From the NCBI RefSeq assembly GCF_026627255.1, contig NZ_JAPNLM010000048.1, positions 1-34,125 of the forward strand: DNA of 34,125 bases, written 5' to 3'. The position numbers and the translations under genes are program-made. Origin of the DNA: Streptomyces antarcticus. Lineage in GTDB: Bacteria; Actinomycetota; Actinomycetes; Streptomycetales; Streptomycetaceae. A model generated the notes under the pieces. That model saw only the letters and a program-made list of their open reading frames with translations, did no database searches and was not told where the DNA came from. Positions 1 to 6,716 of this stretch are shown piece by piece. Position 1 is the stretch's first letter. Each line of letters begins with the position of its first letter.

Positions 1-20
1 GGTGGGTGGGTGGGTGGGTG
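1..20. repeat. Tetranucleotide repeat (GGTG)5
   Basis: Five perfect copies of GGTG open the window, just beyond the stop codon of the acyl-CoA synthetase gene. This is simple-sequence DNA and no function is evident. Confidence 0.8.
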
Positions 21-41
21 ACGTGACCGTGGTGGGGGTGG

Positions 42-2276
42 TCAGCGGCAGATGGCCAGGGCGTCCAAGGCCACCGCGCCCTGGCCGCGGGGGAGGACCA
101 TCAGGGGGTTGATGTCCAGCTCCGATAGGTCGTCGCCCAGTTCCAGGGCCATCCGCTGGATGCGCAGGATCACTTCCACCAGAGCGTCCACGTCGGCCGG
201 TGGAGCGCCCCGGACGCCCTCCAGCAGTGCGTGCCCGCGCAGTTCGGTGAGCATGGCGCGGGCCTGGTCCTCGCCGAAGGGCGGGACGCGGACCGCCGCG
301 TCGTGCAGGACCTCCACCAGGACCCCGCCGAGGCCGACGGTGACGGTGGGGCCGAACAGGTCGTCCTGGGTGACGCCGACGACCATTTCCACGCCGCGTT
401 CGATCATCTGGCAGACGAGGATGCCGTCCAGGGGGACGTCCTCGTAGCGGGCGATGTCCGTGAGCTCCCGGTACGCGTCGCGGATCTGGCTCGCGGAGGT
501 GAGGGCGACCTTGACGAGTCCGAGTTCGGTCTTGTGGGCGAGCTGGGGGCCCGACGCCTTCATGACGACGGGGTAGCCGACCAGCCCGGCGGCCCGGACG
601 GCCGCCGCCGCGCTCGTCACGAGCTGCTCCCGGGGGACCCGGATCCCGTACGCCCGCAGCAGTTGCTTCGCCGCGTGCTCGCTGAGCTGCTGGCCGGGCC
701 GCATCAGGGCCCGGGCCTTGCGGAAGGAGGGGGAGGGGGTGCGGGGGGCCTCGTCGAAGGGGGAGCGGTAGGCGGCGGTGAAGCGGTGGTGGCCGAGGTA
801 GGCGCGTACGGCGGTGATGCAGTTGCCGAAGGTGCGGAAGGTCGCGACGCGGGAGGAGCCGAGGAGGGTGGTGCGGTAGGCGTCCTCGGTGCCGACGGGG
901 GAGCCCCAGATCACGCAGATCAGCTTGTCGGTCTGTTCGGCCGCGTCCACCAGGTCCTGCGCGAGCCGGTCGCTCATCGGGGGGAAGGGGCCGGTGATCG
1001 GACAGATCAGGACGCCTACGGACGGGTCGGCGAGGATCGCGTCGATGATCTTGCGGCCGCGCCAGTCGCCGACCGGATGGCCGCCGTTGTCGACGGGGTT
1101 GGCGACGTTCAGGTACTCCGGTATCCACTGGTGGAGCTCGTCCTGCTTGGCCGGGTCGAGGGTCGGCAGGGTGAGGCCCGCCTCGGTGGCGAGGTCGGAG
1201 AAGTGGGCGCCGGTGCCGCCGGAGATGGAGTACACGACGACCCCGTCGGCCTGCGGCCTGCGGGCCCGGGCGAGCAGGGCGGCGGTGTCCTGGAGCTCGT
1301 CCAGGCCGTCGACGCGGATGACGCCGAACTGCCGCATGGCGGCGTCCACGACGGTGTCGGCGCCGGTGAGCTTCCCGGTGTGGGAGGCGGCCATCCGGGC
1401 GCCGGTCTCGGTGCGGCCGACCTTGACGGCCACGACGGGTACGCCCGCCCGCGCGGCCCGGTCGGCGGCGAGGAGGAAGGACCGGCCGTCCTTGAGGCCT
1501 TCGACGTAGCAGGCGATGGCCCCCACCTCGGGCTGCTCGGCGAAGTAGGAGATGAAGTCGGAGGTCTCCAGGTCTGCCTCGTTGCCGGTCGGCGCCCAGT
1601 GGGAGAGGCGGATGCCCAGCTCCTGGAGGGAGTAGACGGGACGCCCCTGGTGGCCGGACTGGGTGATGAGGGCGATGGCGGGCCCGTCGAGGTCCTGGCG
1701 GAACGCCTCGAAGGCGTTGAGGTTCGTGTTGGGGCCGAGCAGGCGCAGGCCCGAGCGCTGTACGGCGGCCGCCAGCCGGTCCTGGGCGGCGGCGCCCGCG
1801 TCTCCGGTCTCCGCGAAGCCGGAGGCGAAGGCGACGGCGAACTTCACCTTCGTCTCGGCGAGTTCCTCGATGACGGGGAGCGGGTCGGCGACGAGGAGGA
1901 CGGCGAGGTCCACCTGTTCGGGCAGGTCGGCCACGGAGGCGTGGCAGGCGAGGCCGAACACGGTCGTCCGGGTCGGGTGGACGGGATGGAGCCGCGCGCC
2001 GACGCGCTCCGCCCAGGCGATGAGCTGGCGGGTGATCCCGGTGTTCGGTCTGCCCTCGGCGTCCGAGGCGCCGATGACGGCCACCGACTCGGGCCGGAAG
2101 AACCGGTCCAGGTCGGGGACATCGGAGTGCAGGGGCCGCCCGCTGACGTCCAGCGCGACCGCGTCCTCGGCGGACGGCGCCGCCGAGGAGTGGACGGCCG
2201 TCCTGGGGGTCTCCCCGCAGGCCTCGACACGTGCGCGGAAGTCGGTGGTGAGGGTGCCGTGAGTAGATCCAAGCAT
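42..2276 (-). CDS. ADP-forming acyl-CoA synthetase (fused alpha/beta subunits)
   Basis: This 744-residue protein belongs to the acetate/acyl-CoA ligase (NDP-forming) family, which couples acid + CoA + ATP to acyl-CoA + ADP + phosphate through phosphohistidine. A Rossmann CoA-binding domain begins near residue 56 (FFRPESVAVIGAS). Succinyl-CoA-ligase-like domains follow, with the family phosphohistidine at about H299 in AASHTG. An ATP-grasp_5 domain fills the C-terminal 200 residues and includes the HKTELG motif. The ATG at 2276 has AGGAG and GGCGGA tracts upstream. The first 50 residues are not part of the domain and are low in conservation signals. Two copies of the shared CTGACG-N3-CGTCAG palindrome lie 36-74 bp upstream, placing the gene in the putative TetR regulon. 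It probably activates a carboxylic acid in the same route as the other acyl-CoA genes. The substrate is unknown. Confidence 0.93.
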   Translation of the reverse strand: MLGSTHGTLTTDFRARVEACGETPRTAVHSSAAPSAEDAVALDVSGRPLHSDVPDLDRFFRPESVAVIGASDAEGRPNTGITRQLIAWAERVGARLHPVHPTRTTVFGLACHASVADLPEQVDLAVLLVADPLPVIEELAETKVKFAVAFASGFAETGDAGAAAQDRLAAAVQRSGLRLLGPNTNLNAFEAFRQDLDGPAIALITQSGHQGRPVYSLQELGIRLSHWAPTGNEADLETSDFISYFAEQPEVGAIACYVEGLKDGRSFLLAADRAARAGVPVVAVKVGRTETGARMAASHTGKLTGADTVVDAAMRQFGVIRVDGLDELQDTAALLARARRPQADGVVVYSISGGTGAHFSDLATEAGLTLPTLDPAKQDELHQWIPEYLNVANPVDNGGHPVGDWRGRKIIDAILADPSVGVLICPITGPFPPMSDRLAQDLVDAAEQTDKLICVIWGSPVGTEDAYRTTLLGSSRVATFRTFGNCITAVRAYLGHHRFTAAYRSPFDEAPRTPSPSFRKARALMRPGQQLSEHAAKQLLRAYGIRVPREQLVTSAAAAVRAAGLVGYPVVMKASGPQLAHKTELGLVKVALTSASQIRDAYRELTDIARYEDVPLDGILVCQMIERGVEMVVGVTQDDLFGPTVTVGLGGVLVEVLHDAAVRVPPFGEDQARAMLTELRGHALLEGVRGAPPADVDALVEVILRIQRMALELGDDLSELDINPLMVLPRGQGAVALDALAICR

Positions 2277-2311
2277 CGTTCCGCCCGCTCCTGCTCGATG
2301 AACCTCAATAA

Positions 2312-2326
2312 CTGACGCGTAGTCAG
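2312..2326. promoter_or_regulatory. Regulon operator copy 1 (CTGACG CGT AGTCAG)
   Basis: This 15-bp inverted repeat has one mismatch in the right arm. It lies 36 bp upstream of the acyl-CoA synthetase start and its centre is 24 bp from a second copy. It is one of seven related sites in the window, and TetR-family binding is inferred from the spread of the sites. Confidence 0.75.
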
Positions 2327-2335
2327 ATTACTGAA

Positions 2336-2350
2336 CTGACGTGTCGTCAG
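2336..2350. promoter_or_regulatory. Regulon operator copy 2 (CTGACG TGT CGTCAG)
   Basis: A perfect 6-bp-arm palindrome with a 3-bp spacer, paired with the site at 2312-2326. Two sites 24 bp apart could bind two dimers near one promoter. Confidence 0.8.
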
Positions 2351-2447
2351 GAACAGGGCTGCGCAGGAAAGTGGTGGAGGTGGTGTGTGGAACGGTGTCA
2401 GACGCCCTCGGGGCGGGTCCAGAGTGCGGTTCCGGCCGAGGTGCCCG

Positions 2448-2603
2448 GTTCGAGTCGTGAGGTTCGGTTCGGGTCGTGAGGTTCGGTTCTGGGTGAGGTC
2501 CGGATCGGTTCGGGCCGGTTCGGTGTGGTGGGTTCGGTTGTGGTGGGGGTGTCGTCCCGGGCCCGGTGCTGCCCCGTGCGGTTCAGGTTCAGGTTCAGGT
2601 TCG
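2448..2603. repeat. Degenerate GGTTCGG / GGTTCA repeat tract
   Basis: A 17-bp unit occurs at 2454-2470 and again at 2473-2489 (period 19). Several GGTTCGG heptamers follow. The tract ends in a hexamer array (GGTTCA, three copies) at about 2580-2597 that runs into the stop codon of the monooxygenase gene. It looks like slippage-generated sequence. Confidence 0.75.
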
Positions 2604-3785
2604 GGTGCGCAGGTGTCGGGCCACGGCTTTCGCGATCCGGTCGGCGTCCAGGGCCATCTCGCGGAAGGCCCCGCTGATGGGGTTGGTGAACCCGGTGAAG
2701 TACAGGCCCGGCGCCCCGTCCGGGGCGCGGCCGCCGCGCGTGCGGGGGCGGCCGCGCTCGTCGAGCACGCCCAGGTGGCCGACCGTGCCCTCCAGGGCGC
2801 GCCGGTAGCCGGTGGCCGCGACGACCGCGTCCGGGGTGATCCGCGCGCCGTCGGCGAGTACGACCGCGGCTCCGTCGAACGACTCCACGGCGGCGACCGG
2901 CTCGACCGCGCCCCGGCGGACCGCGTCGATCAGGCCGACGTCCTGCACGGGGATGGCCCCCTCCCGGACCCTGCTGTACAGGCCGGTGGTGGGGCGGGGA
3001 AGGCCGTACGCCGACAGGTCCGGGACGGAGACCCTCGCGACGAGCGCGCCCAGCCGGTCGACGAGCCGGACGGGCAGCCGGCGTACGAGGATCCCCGTGC
3101 GCTGGGCCGGCCAGCCGGCGGTGGAGCGGCGCACGATGTGCGGGGCGGTGCGTACGGCGAGCCGTACGCGGGCGGCGCCGCCCTCGGCGAGGTCGACGGC
3201 TATCTCGGCGCCGGTGTTGCCGACGCCGACGACGAGGACGTCCTGCCCGGCGTACGGGGCGGGGTCGCGGTACTCGGCCGCGTGCAGCAGCCGCCCGGTG
3301 TAGCCGTCCCGGCCGGGCCACGCGGGCACGTGGGGAGTGTGGTTGAAGCCGGTGGCGACGACCACGGCCGCGGCCGTCAGCACCCGGCCGCCGCTGGCGT
3401 GCAGGGTCCAGCCGTCGCGGCTTCCGTCCTCGCCGGCGGCGGGCTCGACGCGGGTCACCTCGACGCCGGTGACCAGCTCCAGCTCGTGGAACTCGGCGTA
3501 CTTCTCCAGGTACCGCACGACGTCGTCACGCGAGACCCACCGTCCGAAGCGGCGCGGCATGGCCAGGCCGGGCAGGGCGGAGAGGCGGCGGGTGGTGTGC
3601 AGGTGGAGCCGGTCGTAGTGGCCCCGCCAGGAGGAGCCGACCGTGTCGGACCTCTCGACGACGACGGTACGGACCCCGCGGGCGCGCAGCGCGGCGGCGG
3701 CGGCGAGGCCGCCGGGGCCGGCGCCGATGACGTACACGGGGGTCGGCTGGGTGGTCATGTCGGGTGCTGTGGGGGGTCCGGGCAT
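2595..3785 (-). CDS. Flavin-containing monooxygenase / FAD-NAD(P) oxidoreductase
   Basis: This is a single-component flavoprotein monooxygenase of the FMO/CzcO type, which uses FAD and NADPH to oxygenate a small molecule. An FAD-binding GxGxxG (VIGAGPGGLAAAAAL) lies near the N-terminus. A second, NADPH-binding, Rossmann motif is VVGVGNTGAEIAVDL, and the C-terminal ATG-type motif VVAATGYRRALEG closes the FAD site. I start it at the ATG at 3785 (396 residues). A TACGAT -10-like hexamer 8 bp upstream and the absence of a Shine-Dalgarno sequence suggest a leaderless message. The ATG at 3758, directly before the FAD domain, is an alternative, and a GTG at 3857 is possible. The regulon palindrome at 3959-3973 lies in the divergent intergenic region shared with the doxX-like gene. 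The substrate is unknown. Confidence 0.88.
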   Translation of the reverse strand: MPGPPTAPDMTTQPTPVYVIGAGPGGLAAAAALRARGVRTVVVERSDTVGSSWRGHYDRLHLHTTRRLSALPGLAMPRRFGRWVSRDDVVRYLEKYAEFHELELVTGVEVTRVEPAAGEDGSRDGWTLHASGGRVLTAAAVVVATGFNHTPHVPAWPGRDGYTGRLLHAAEYRDPAPYAGQDVLVVGVGNTGAEIAVDLAEGGAARVRLAVRTAPHIVRRSTAGWPAQRTGILVRRLPVRLVDRLGALVARVSVPDLSAYGLPRPTTGLYSRVREGAIPVQDVGLIDAVRRGAVEPVAAVESFDGAAVVLADGARITPDAVVAATGYRRALEGTVGHLGVLDERGRPRTRGGRAPDGAPGLYFTGFTNPISGAFREMALDADRIAKAVARHLRTRT

Positions 3786-3958
3786 GAGGAGTGATCGTAT
3801 CGCCACGCTGGGTTGATGGGTCTCGGACGAGGAGGGAATCGATTGCGGATCGATCACGGAAGAGGAGTGGGGGCGGGGTGGGTGTGGGGTGGGGCGCGGG
3901 GTGAGGGGTCCGGGTGGGGGTGGCCGGGGCCTTGCGGGAACGCTTCGGATCCGCTGAA

Positions 3959-3973
3959 CTGACGTACCGTCAG
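3959..3973. promoter_or_regulatory. Regulon operator copy 3 (CTGACG TAC CGTCAG)
   Basis: A perfect palindrome between the divergent monooxygenase and DoxX genes. On the plus strand a CTGAAC / 17 bp / TAGTGC promoter-like pair (3954-3982) spans the site, so binding could block the doxX-DUF35 promoter. Confidence 0.8.
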
Positions 3974-4012
3974 ATCTAGTGCTCGTCGTGGTGGAGGGGT
4001 GGAGGGCTGCCG

Positions 4013-4465
4013 ATGCAGACCATCTGGCTCAGTGGGGCCGAATGGCTCGCCGTGCTCCGGATAGGCCTCGGCCTGTGGTGGCTGGAGAGCTGGCGGCACA
4101 AGGACAAGAAGGGCTGGTTCGAGCGCGGGACCGGCATCGCGTGGGCCGCCGACGTCGCGGGCAAGCACCGCTGGGGGTTCGTGAAGGGCGGCTTCGAGAA
4201 GGTGGTGCGGCCGCGGCCGAAGGCGATGGCGTACCTCGTCGTCTACGCCGAACTCGCCCTCGGGCTGGGCCTGGTGCTCGGGTTGCTGACGCCGGTCGCC
4301 CTGGTCGGAGGGCTGCTGCTGAACCTGCTCTACCTGGTGCTGATGATCCACGACTGGGCCGAGCAGGGGCAGAACGCCATGATGGCGCTCATCTCCCTCG
4401 TCGCGCTCTTCGCCATGGGCTGGCAGGCCTGGTCCCTCGACGCCGCCTTCGGGCTCTTCCTGTGA
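4013..4465 (+). CDS. DoxX-family membrane protein
   Basis: This 150-residue protein is very hydrophobic and has the four-helix layout of the DoxX family. Membrane segments are visible around residues 8-25, 70-92, 93-112 and 120-148. DoxX-type proteins are small integral membrane proteins often found with oxidoreductases, and their exact role is usually unclear. The ATG at 4013 is preceded by a GGAGGG tract. The stop overlaps the GTG of the next gene by 4 bp (GTGA), so the two are probably translationally coupled. The regulon operator lies 40 bp upstream. Co-transcription with a DUF35 protein points to a role in the acyl-CoA route, perhaps at the membrane where a hydrophobic substrate enters, but this is inference. 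Confidence 0.85.
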   Translation: MQTIWLSGAEWLAVLRIGLGLWWLESWRHKDKKGWFERGTGIAWAADVAGKHRWGFVKGGFEKVVRPRPKAMAYLVVYAELALGLGLVLGLLTPVALVGGLLLNLLYLVLMIHDWAEQGQNAMMALISLVALFAMGWQAWSLDAAFGLFL

Positions 4466-4881
4466 CCGCCCGGTACGACCTCCCGGAGGCGGACGACTTC
4501 ACCCGCCCCTACTGGGACGCGGCGGCCCAGGGGCGGCTGCTGCTGCGCCGCTGCGCGGACTGCGGGCGGGCGCACCACTACCCGCGCGAGTTCTGCCCGT
4601 TCTGCTGGGCCGGGGAGGACCGGGTGACGTGGGAGGCGGCGAGCGGCCGCGCGACGCTCTACACCTGGTCGGTGGTCCACCGCAACGACCTCCCGCCGTT
4701 CGGGGAGCGGGTCCCGTACACGGCGGCGGTGGTCGACCTGGCGGAGGGGCCGCGGATGATGACGGAGGTCGTCGAGTGCGAGGCGGCGGACCTGGCCATC
4801 GGCATGCCGCTGACGGTGACCTTCCGCGAGGCGGCGGACGGGGTGGCGGTGGCGGTCTTCCGCCGGGCGGCGGCGGGGTAG
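4462..4881 (+). CDS. DUF35 Zn-ribbon / OB-fold protein (first copy)
   Basis: This 139-residue protein has the rubredoxin-like zinc ribbon of DUF35_N, with cysteines at about residues 31, 34, 45 and 48 (CADC ... CPFC). An OB-fold follows (TLYTWSVVHR, YTAAVVDLAEGPRMMTEVV). In the ChsH2-Ltp2 system a DUF35 domain binds a thiolase-fold partner to form an active acyl-CoA retro-aldolase. Other DUF35 proteins also pair with SCP-x-type thiolases. The start is the GTG at 4462, overlapping the doxX stop. The likely partner is the first thiolase-fold protein (6717-7919), which has no DUF35 gene next to it but carries the same operator. A second DUF35 copy occurs at 17200-17721. Confidence 0.88.
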   Translation: MTARYDLPEADDFTRPYWDAAAQGRLLLRRCADCGRAHHYPREFCPFCWAGEDRVTWEAASGRATLYTWSVVHRNDLPPFGERVPYTAAVVDLAEGPRMMTEVVECEAADLAIGMPLTVTFREAADGVAVAVFRRAAAG

Positions 4882-4933
4882 GCGGGGTAGGCGAGGCGGC
4901 CGGGGGTCGGGAGCCGGGGCGGCCGGGACCGGG

Positions 4934-4965
4934 GCGGCCGCTGGGTGGGCGCAACCGGCGGCCGC
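4934..4965. terminator. Possible bidirectional terminator between convergent genes
   Basis: The 8-bp sequence GCGGCCGC occurs at 4934-4941 and again at 4958-4965. Because it is self-complementary, the two copies can pair as an 8-bp stem with a 16-nt loop. It lies between the convergent DUF35 and PNPOx genes. There is no T tract, as is common in streptomycetes. Confidence 0.4.
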
Positions 4966-4985
4966 GCCCGTCGCGTGCGCGGCCG

Positions 4986-5660
4986 TTACGGCCAGAGCAG
5001 CTCGCGGGTCCAGGTGCCGTCGGGGGTCAGTCGGTAGCGCAGGCGGGTGTGGCGGCGGGCGGCGTCGCCCTGGAAGAACTCGACCTCGACGGGGGCCAGG
5101 ACGTACCGGGTCCACGTGGGCACCGGAGCGTCCGGCTCGGCCCCGGCCCGCTCCCAGGCCGCCGCCGACGCGCGCGCCAGCTCCTCGACGGACCCGAGGA
5201 CCTCGCTCTGCCGGCCCGTCAGCGCGGCGGCCAGCGCACCGCGCGAGCGGACCGCCAGATCGGCCCTGCTCTCCCCCGCGCCGCAGGCGGTGACCCGGCC
5301 CCGTAGGCGGATCTGGCGGGCCACGGCGGGCCAGTAGAACCCCAGCGCGGCATCCGGCCGTCCGGCCAGCTGCTCGCCCTTCGCGCTGGTGGCGTGCGTG
5401 GCGAAGTGCCAGCCGCGGGCGTCGGCGTCGTGCAGCATCAGCGTCCGCACGTCGGGCCGCCCCTCCGCGTCGGCCGTCGCCAGGCTCATCGTGTGCGGCT
5501 CCGGCTGCCCCGCCCTGGCGGCGTCCGTGAGCCACTCCCGGAACAGCGGCAACGGCCCGGCGGGCGCCGCTCCGGGGTCGAACGTGGGGAGCGGTCCGTC
5601 CCACACGCGCAGGGAGTGCAGGGTGGCACGGAACTCTTCGCTGCCGATCTCACCAGTCAT
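4986..5660 (-). CDS. Pyridoxamine 5'-phosphate oxidase family protein
   Basis: This 224-residue flavoprotein of the PNPOx split-barrel family has the PdxH layout. The N-terminal FMN-binding barrel reads PEPHTMSLATADAEGRPDVRTLML, followed by a variant of the TxxxSxKxxxL motif (HATSAKGEQLAGRPDAALGFYWP) and RQIRLRGRV. A C-terminal PNPOx_C-like dimerisation segment ends RLRYRLTPDGTWTRELLWP. PdxH oxidises pyridoxine/pyridoxamine phosphate to PLP. The motifs here diverge from standard PdxH, so a different FMN-dependent oxidase activity is possible and I give no symbol. It is transcribed alone, convergent with the DUF35 gene, and carries no regulon operator. Confidence 0.85.
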   Translation of the reverse strand: MTGEIGSEEFRATLHSLRVWDGPLPTFDPGAAPAGPLPLFREWLTDAARAGQPEPHTMSLATADAEGRPDVRTLMLHDADARGWHFATHATSAKGEQLAGRPDAALGFYWPAVARQIRLRGRVTACGAGESRADLAVRSRGALAAALTGRQSEVLGSVEELARASAAAWERAGAEPDAPVPTWTRYVLAPVEVEFFQGDAARRHTRLRYRLTPDGTWTRELLWP

Positions 5661-5669
5661 TGCCCCAGG

Positions 5670-6176
5670 CTAGGGCGTCGTCCCCGCCGGGTCCTGCCGG
5701 GCCGGGCGGGCGCGCTGCCGCGCCCGGGAGAGCGTCGCCAGGGCCGCCACGGTAAGAAGGGCGAGGGCGGAGACGGCCGCTGCCGCAGTCCCCACGGCCG
5801 CCGCGCCGCCGTCGACGTCGCTCTGGCGGGCGACCACCTGGGGATCGTCCGCCCGGTAGCGGACGGTGAGTCGCGTGCCGACTGGGGACTTCCCGCCGCC
5901 ACTGCCCGCCGGGAGGGCGGCCACCACGGTGCGCCCGCCGGCCTCGAATTCGACCTCTCACCGGCCCAGGACGCACGAGCCGCCCGTGCGGAGCGTCGCG
6001 TGGGCCTGTACGCCGTCGTGGAGCGAGCGCAGGTGCCTGGCGTTGGGAAGCGTCACCATTCCCGCGTACGCGCCCAAGAGCAGGGCGAGCAGCACGGCGA
6101 CGGACGTGCGTGACCTGATGCCACCTCCGGTGGTACCGGTGGTACCGGTCGTGCGTGTGTGCGCTGAGCCGTTCAT
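5670..6176 (-). pseudogene. DUF3592-like membrane protein broken by an in-frame TGA
   Basis: From a good start (ATG at 6176 with GGAAGG upstream) the frame encodes a short N-terminus, a membrane helix (VAVLLALLLGAYAGMVTL) and a soluble stretch. It then stops at TGA (5958-5960) after 72 residues. The same frame continues immediately with EVEFEAGGRTVVAAL, GTRLTVRYRADDPQVV and a second membrane helix (AAVGTAAAAVSALALLTVAAL), ending at 5670. Helix, small beta domain containing the VRYxxxDPxxV motif, then helix is the DUF3592 architecture. The downstream half has no ribosome-binding site. The simplest reading is a nonsense mutation (a CGA to TGA change would do) or a sequencing error. Translational readthrough is less likely. 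The product would be about 168 residues if intact. Confidence 0.7.
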
Positions 6177-6655
6177 GGCTGCCGCCTTCCGTACCGGTTG
6201 CGGTGAAAGGGGGCGCGCCGCGTCGTGCGGGGGCGCCGGACTCGCTTCCCTCGTCGGCGGCCCCGACCGCGAGCCCGAGCCCGACGCCGACACCCACGCC
6301 CGAGGCGGCGTCCCCGACGCCCTCCCCGACGGCGTCCCCCTCTGCCGCCCCCGCGGCCGTACCGAGCCCCTCGCCCACCCGGGCGGCCCCGCGCACCGCC
6401 GCCCCGGCCGCCGACCCGAAGCCGTCCGCCACCACCCAGGCGCCCCGGCCCTCGACGAAGCCGGCGGTCCGGCCGACGACGCGGGCACCGACCCGGCCGG
6501 TGCCCGCCGACTGCGAGATCGTCTCCAACGCCGGCAACTGCTACAACGCGGGCCAGTTCTGCCGCAAGACCGACCTGGGCCGGTCCACGCACGCGGGGAA
6601 CGGGCGGCTGATCCACTGCCGCCTGGACGGCAGCCAGCCGCGCTGGCAGTACTGA
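6155..6655 (+). CDS. Small Pro/Ser/Thr-rich protein with a four-Cys C-terminal domain
   Basis: The C-terminal 48 residues form a compact domain with four cysteines (DCEIVSNAGNCYNAGQFC ... LIHCRLDG ... RWQY), a pattern that suggests two disulfides outside the cytoplasm. About 90 residues of Pro/Ser/Thr/Ala-rich linker precede it, typical of exported actinomycete proteins. No convincing signal peptide is encoded after the GTG at 6155 (MCALSRSWLPP...), and no clear ribosome-binding site marks a start. The 5' end also overlaps the start of the divergent DUF3592-like pseudogene by 22 bp. The real start may therefore lie elsewhere or the 5' end may be damaged. The reading frame is real by its C-terminal composition. 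Function is unknown. Confidence 0.55.
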   Translation: MCALSRSWLPPSVPVAVKGGAPRRAGAPDSLPSSAAPTASPSPTPTPTPEAASPTPSPTASPSAAPAAVPSPSPTRAAPRTAAPAADPKPSATTQAPRPSTKPAVRPTTRAPTRPVPADCEIVSNAGNCYNAGQFCRKTDLGRSTHAGNGRLIHCRLDGSQPRWQY

Positions 6656-6659
6656 CGGC

Positions 6660-6679
6660 TCCGGCCGCCGGCGGCCGGA
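6660..6679. terminator. Perfect 20-bp palindrome, likely bidirectional terminator
   Basis: The sequence between the convergent four-Cys protein and thiolase genes is a perfect 20-bp palindrome centred at CCGG, able to form a very stable G+C hairpin on either strand. It lies 4 bp after one stop codon and 37 bp before the other. Confidence 0.6.
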
Positions 6680-6716
6680 CTCCGGCTTCCGGCGGAGAGC
6701 GGCCAGCGGCCAGCGG

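Larger units (their letters stand above)
2277..2594. other. 318-bp intergenic region with operators and GGTTC repeats
   Basis: This gap lies between two minus-strand genes. The half next to the synthetase gene holds two regulon palindromes. The half next to the monooxygenase stop is low-complexity GGTTCGG/GTCGTGAGG repeat DNA. I see no convincing open reading frame or RNA gene here. Confidence 0.8.

Noticed and set aside
2448..2603. CRISPR array
   Set aside because: The units are short, degenerate and contiguous with no spacers, and no cas genes are present.
4986..5660. Naming the PNPOx-family gene pdxH
   Set aside because: Motifs diverge from standard Streptomyces PdxH and a second copy may exist elsewhere in the genome.
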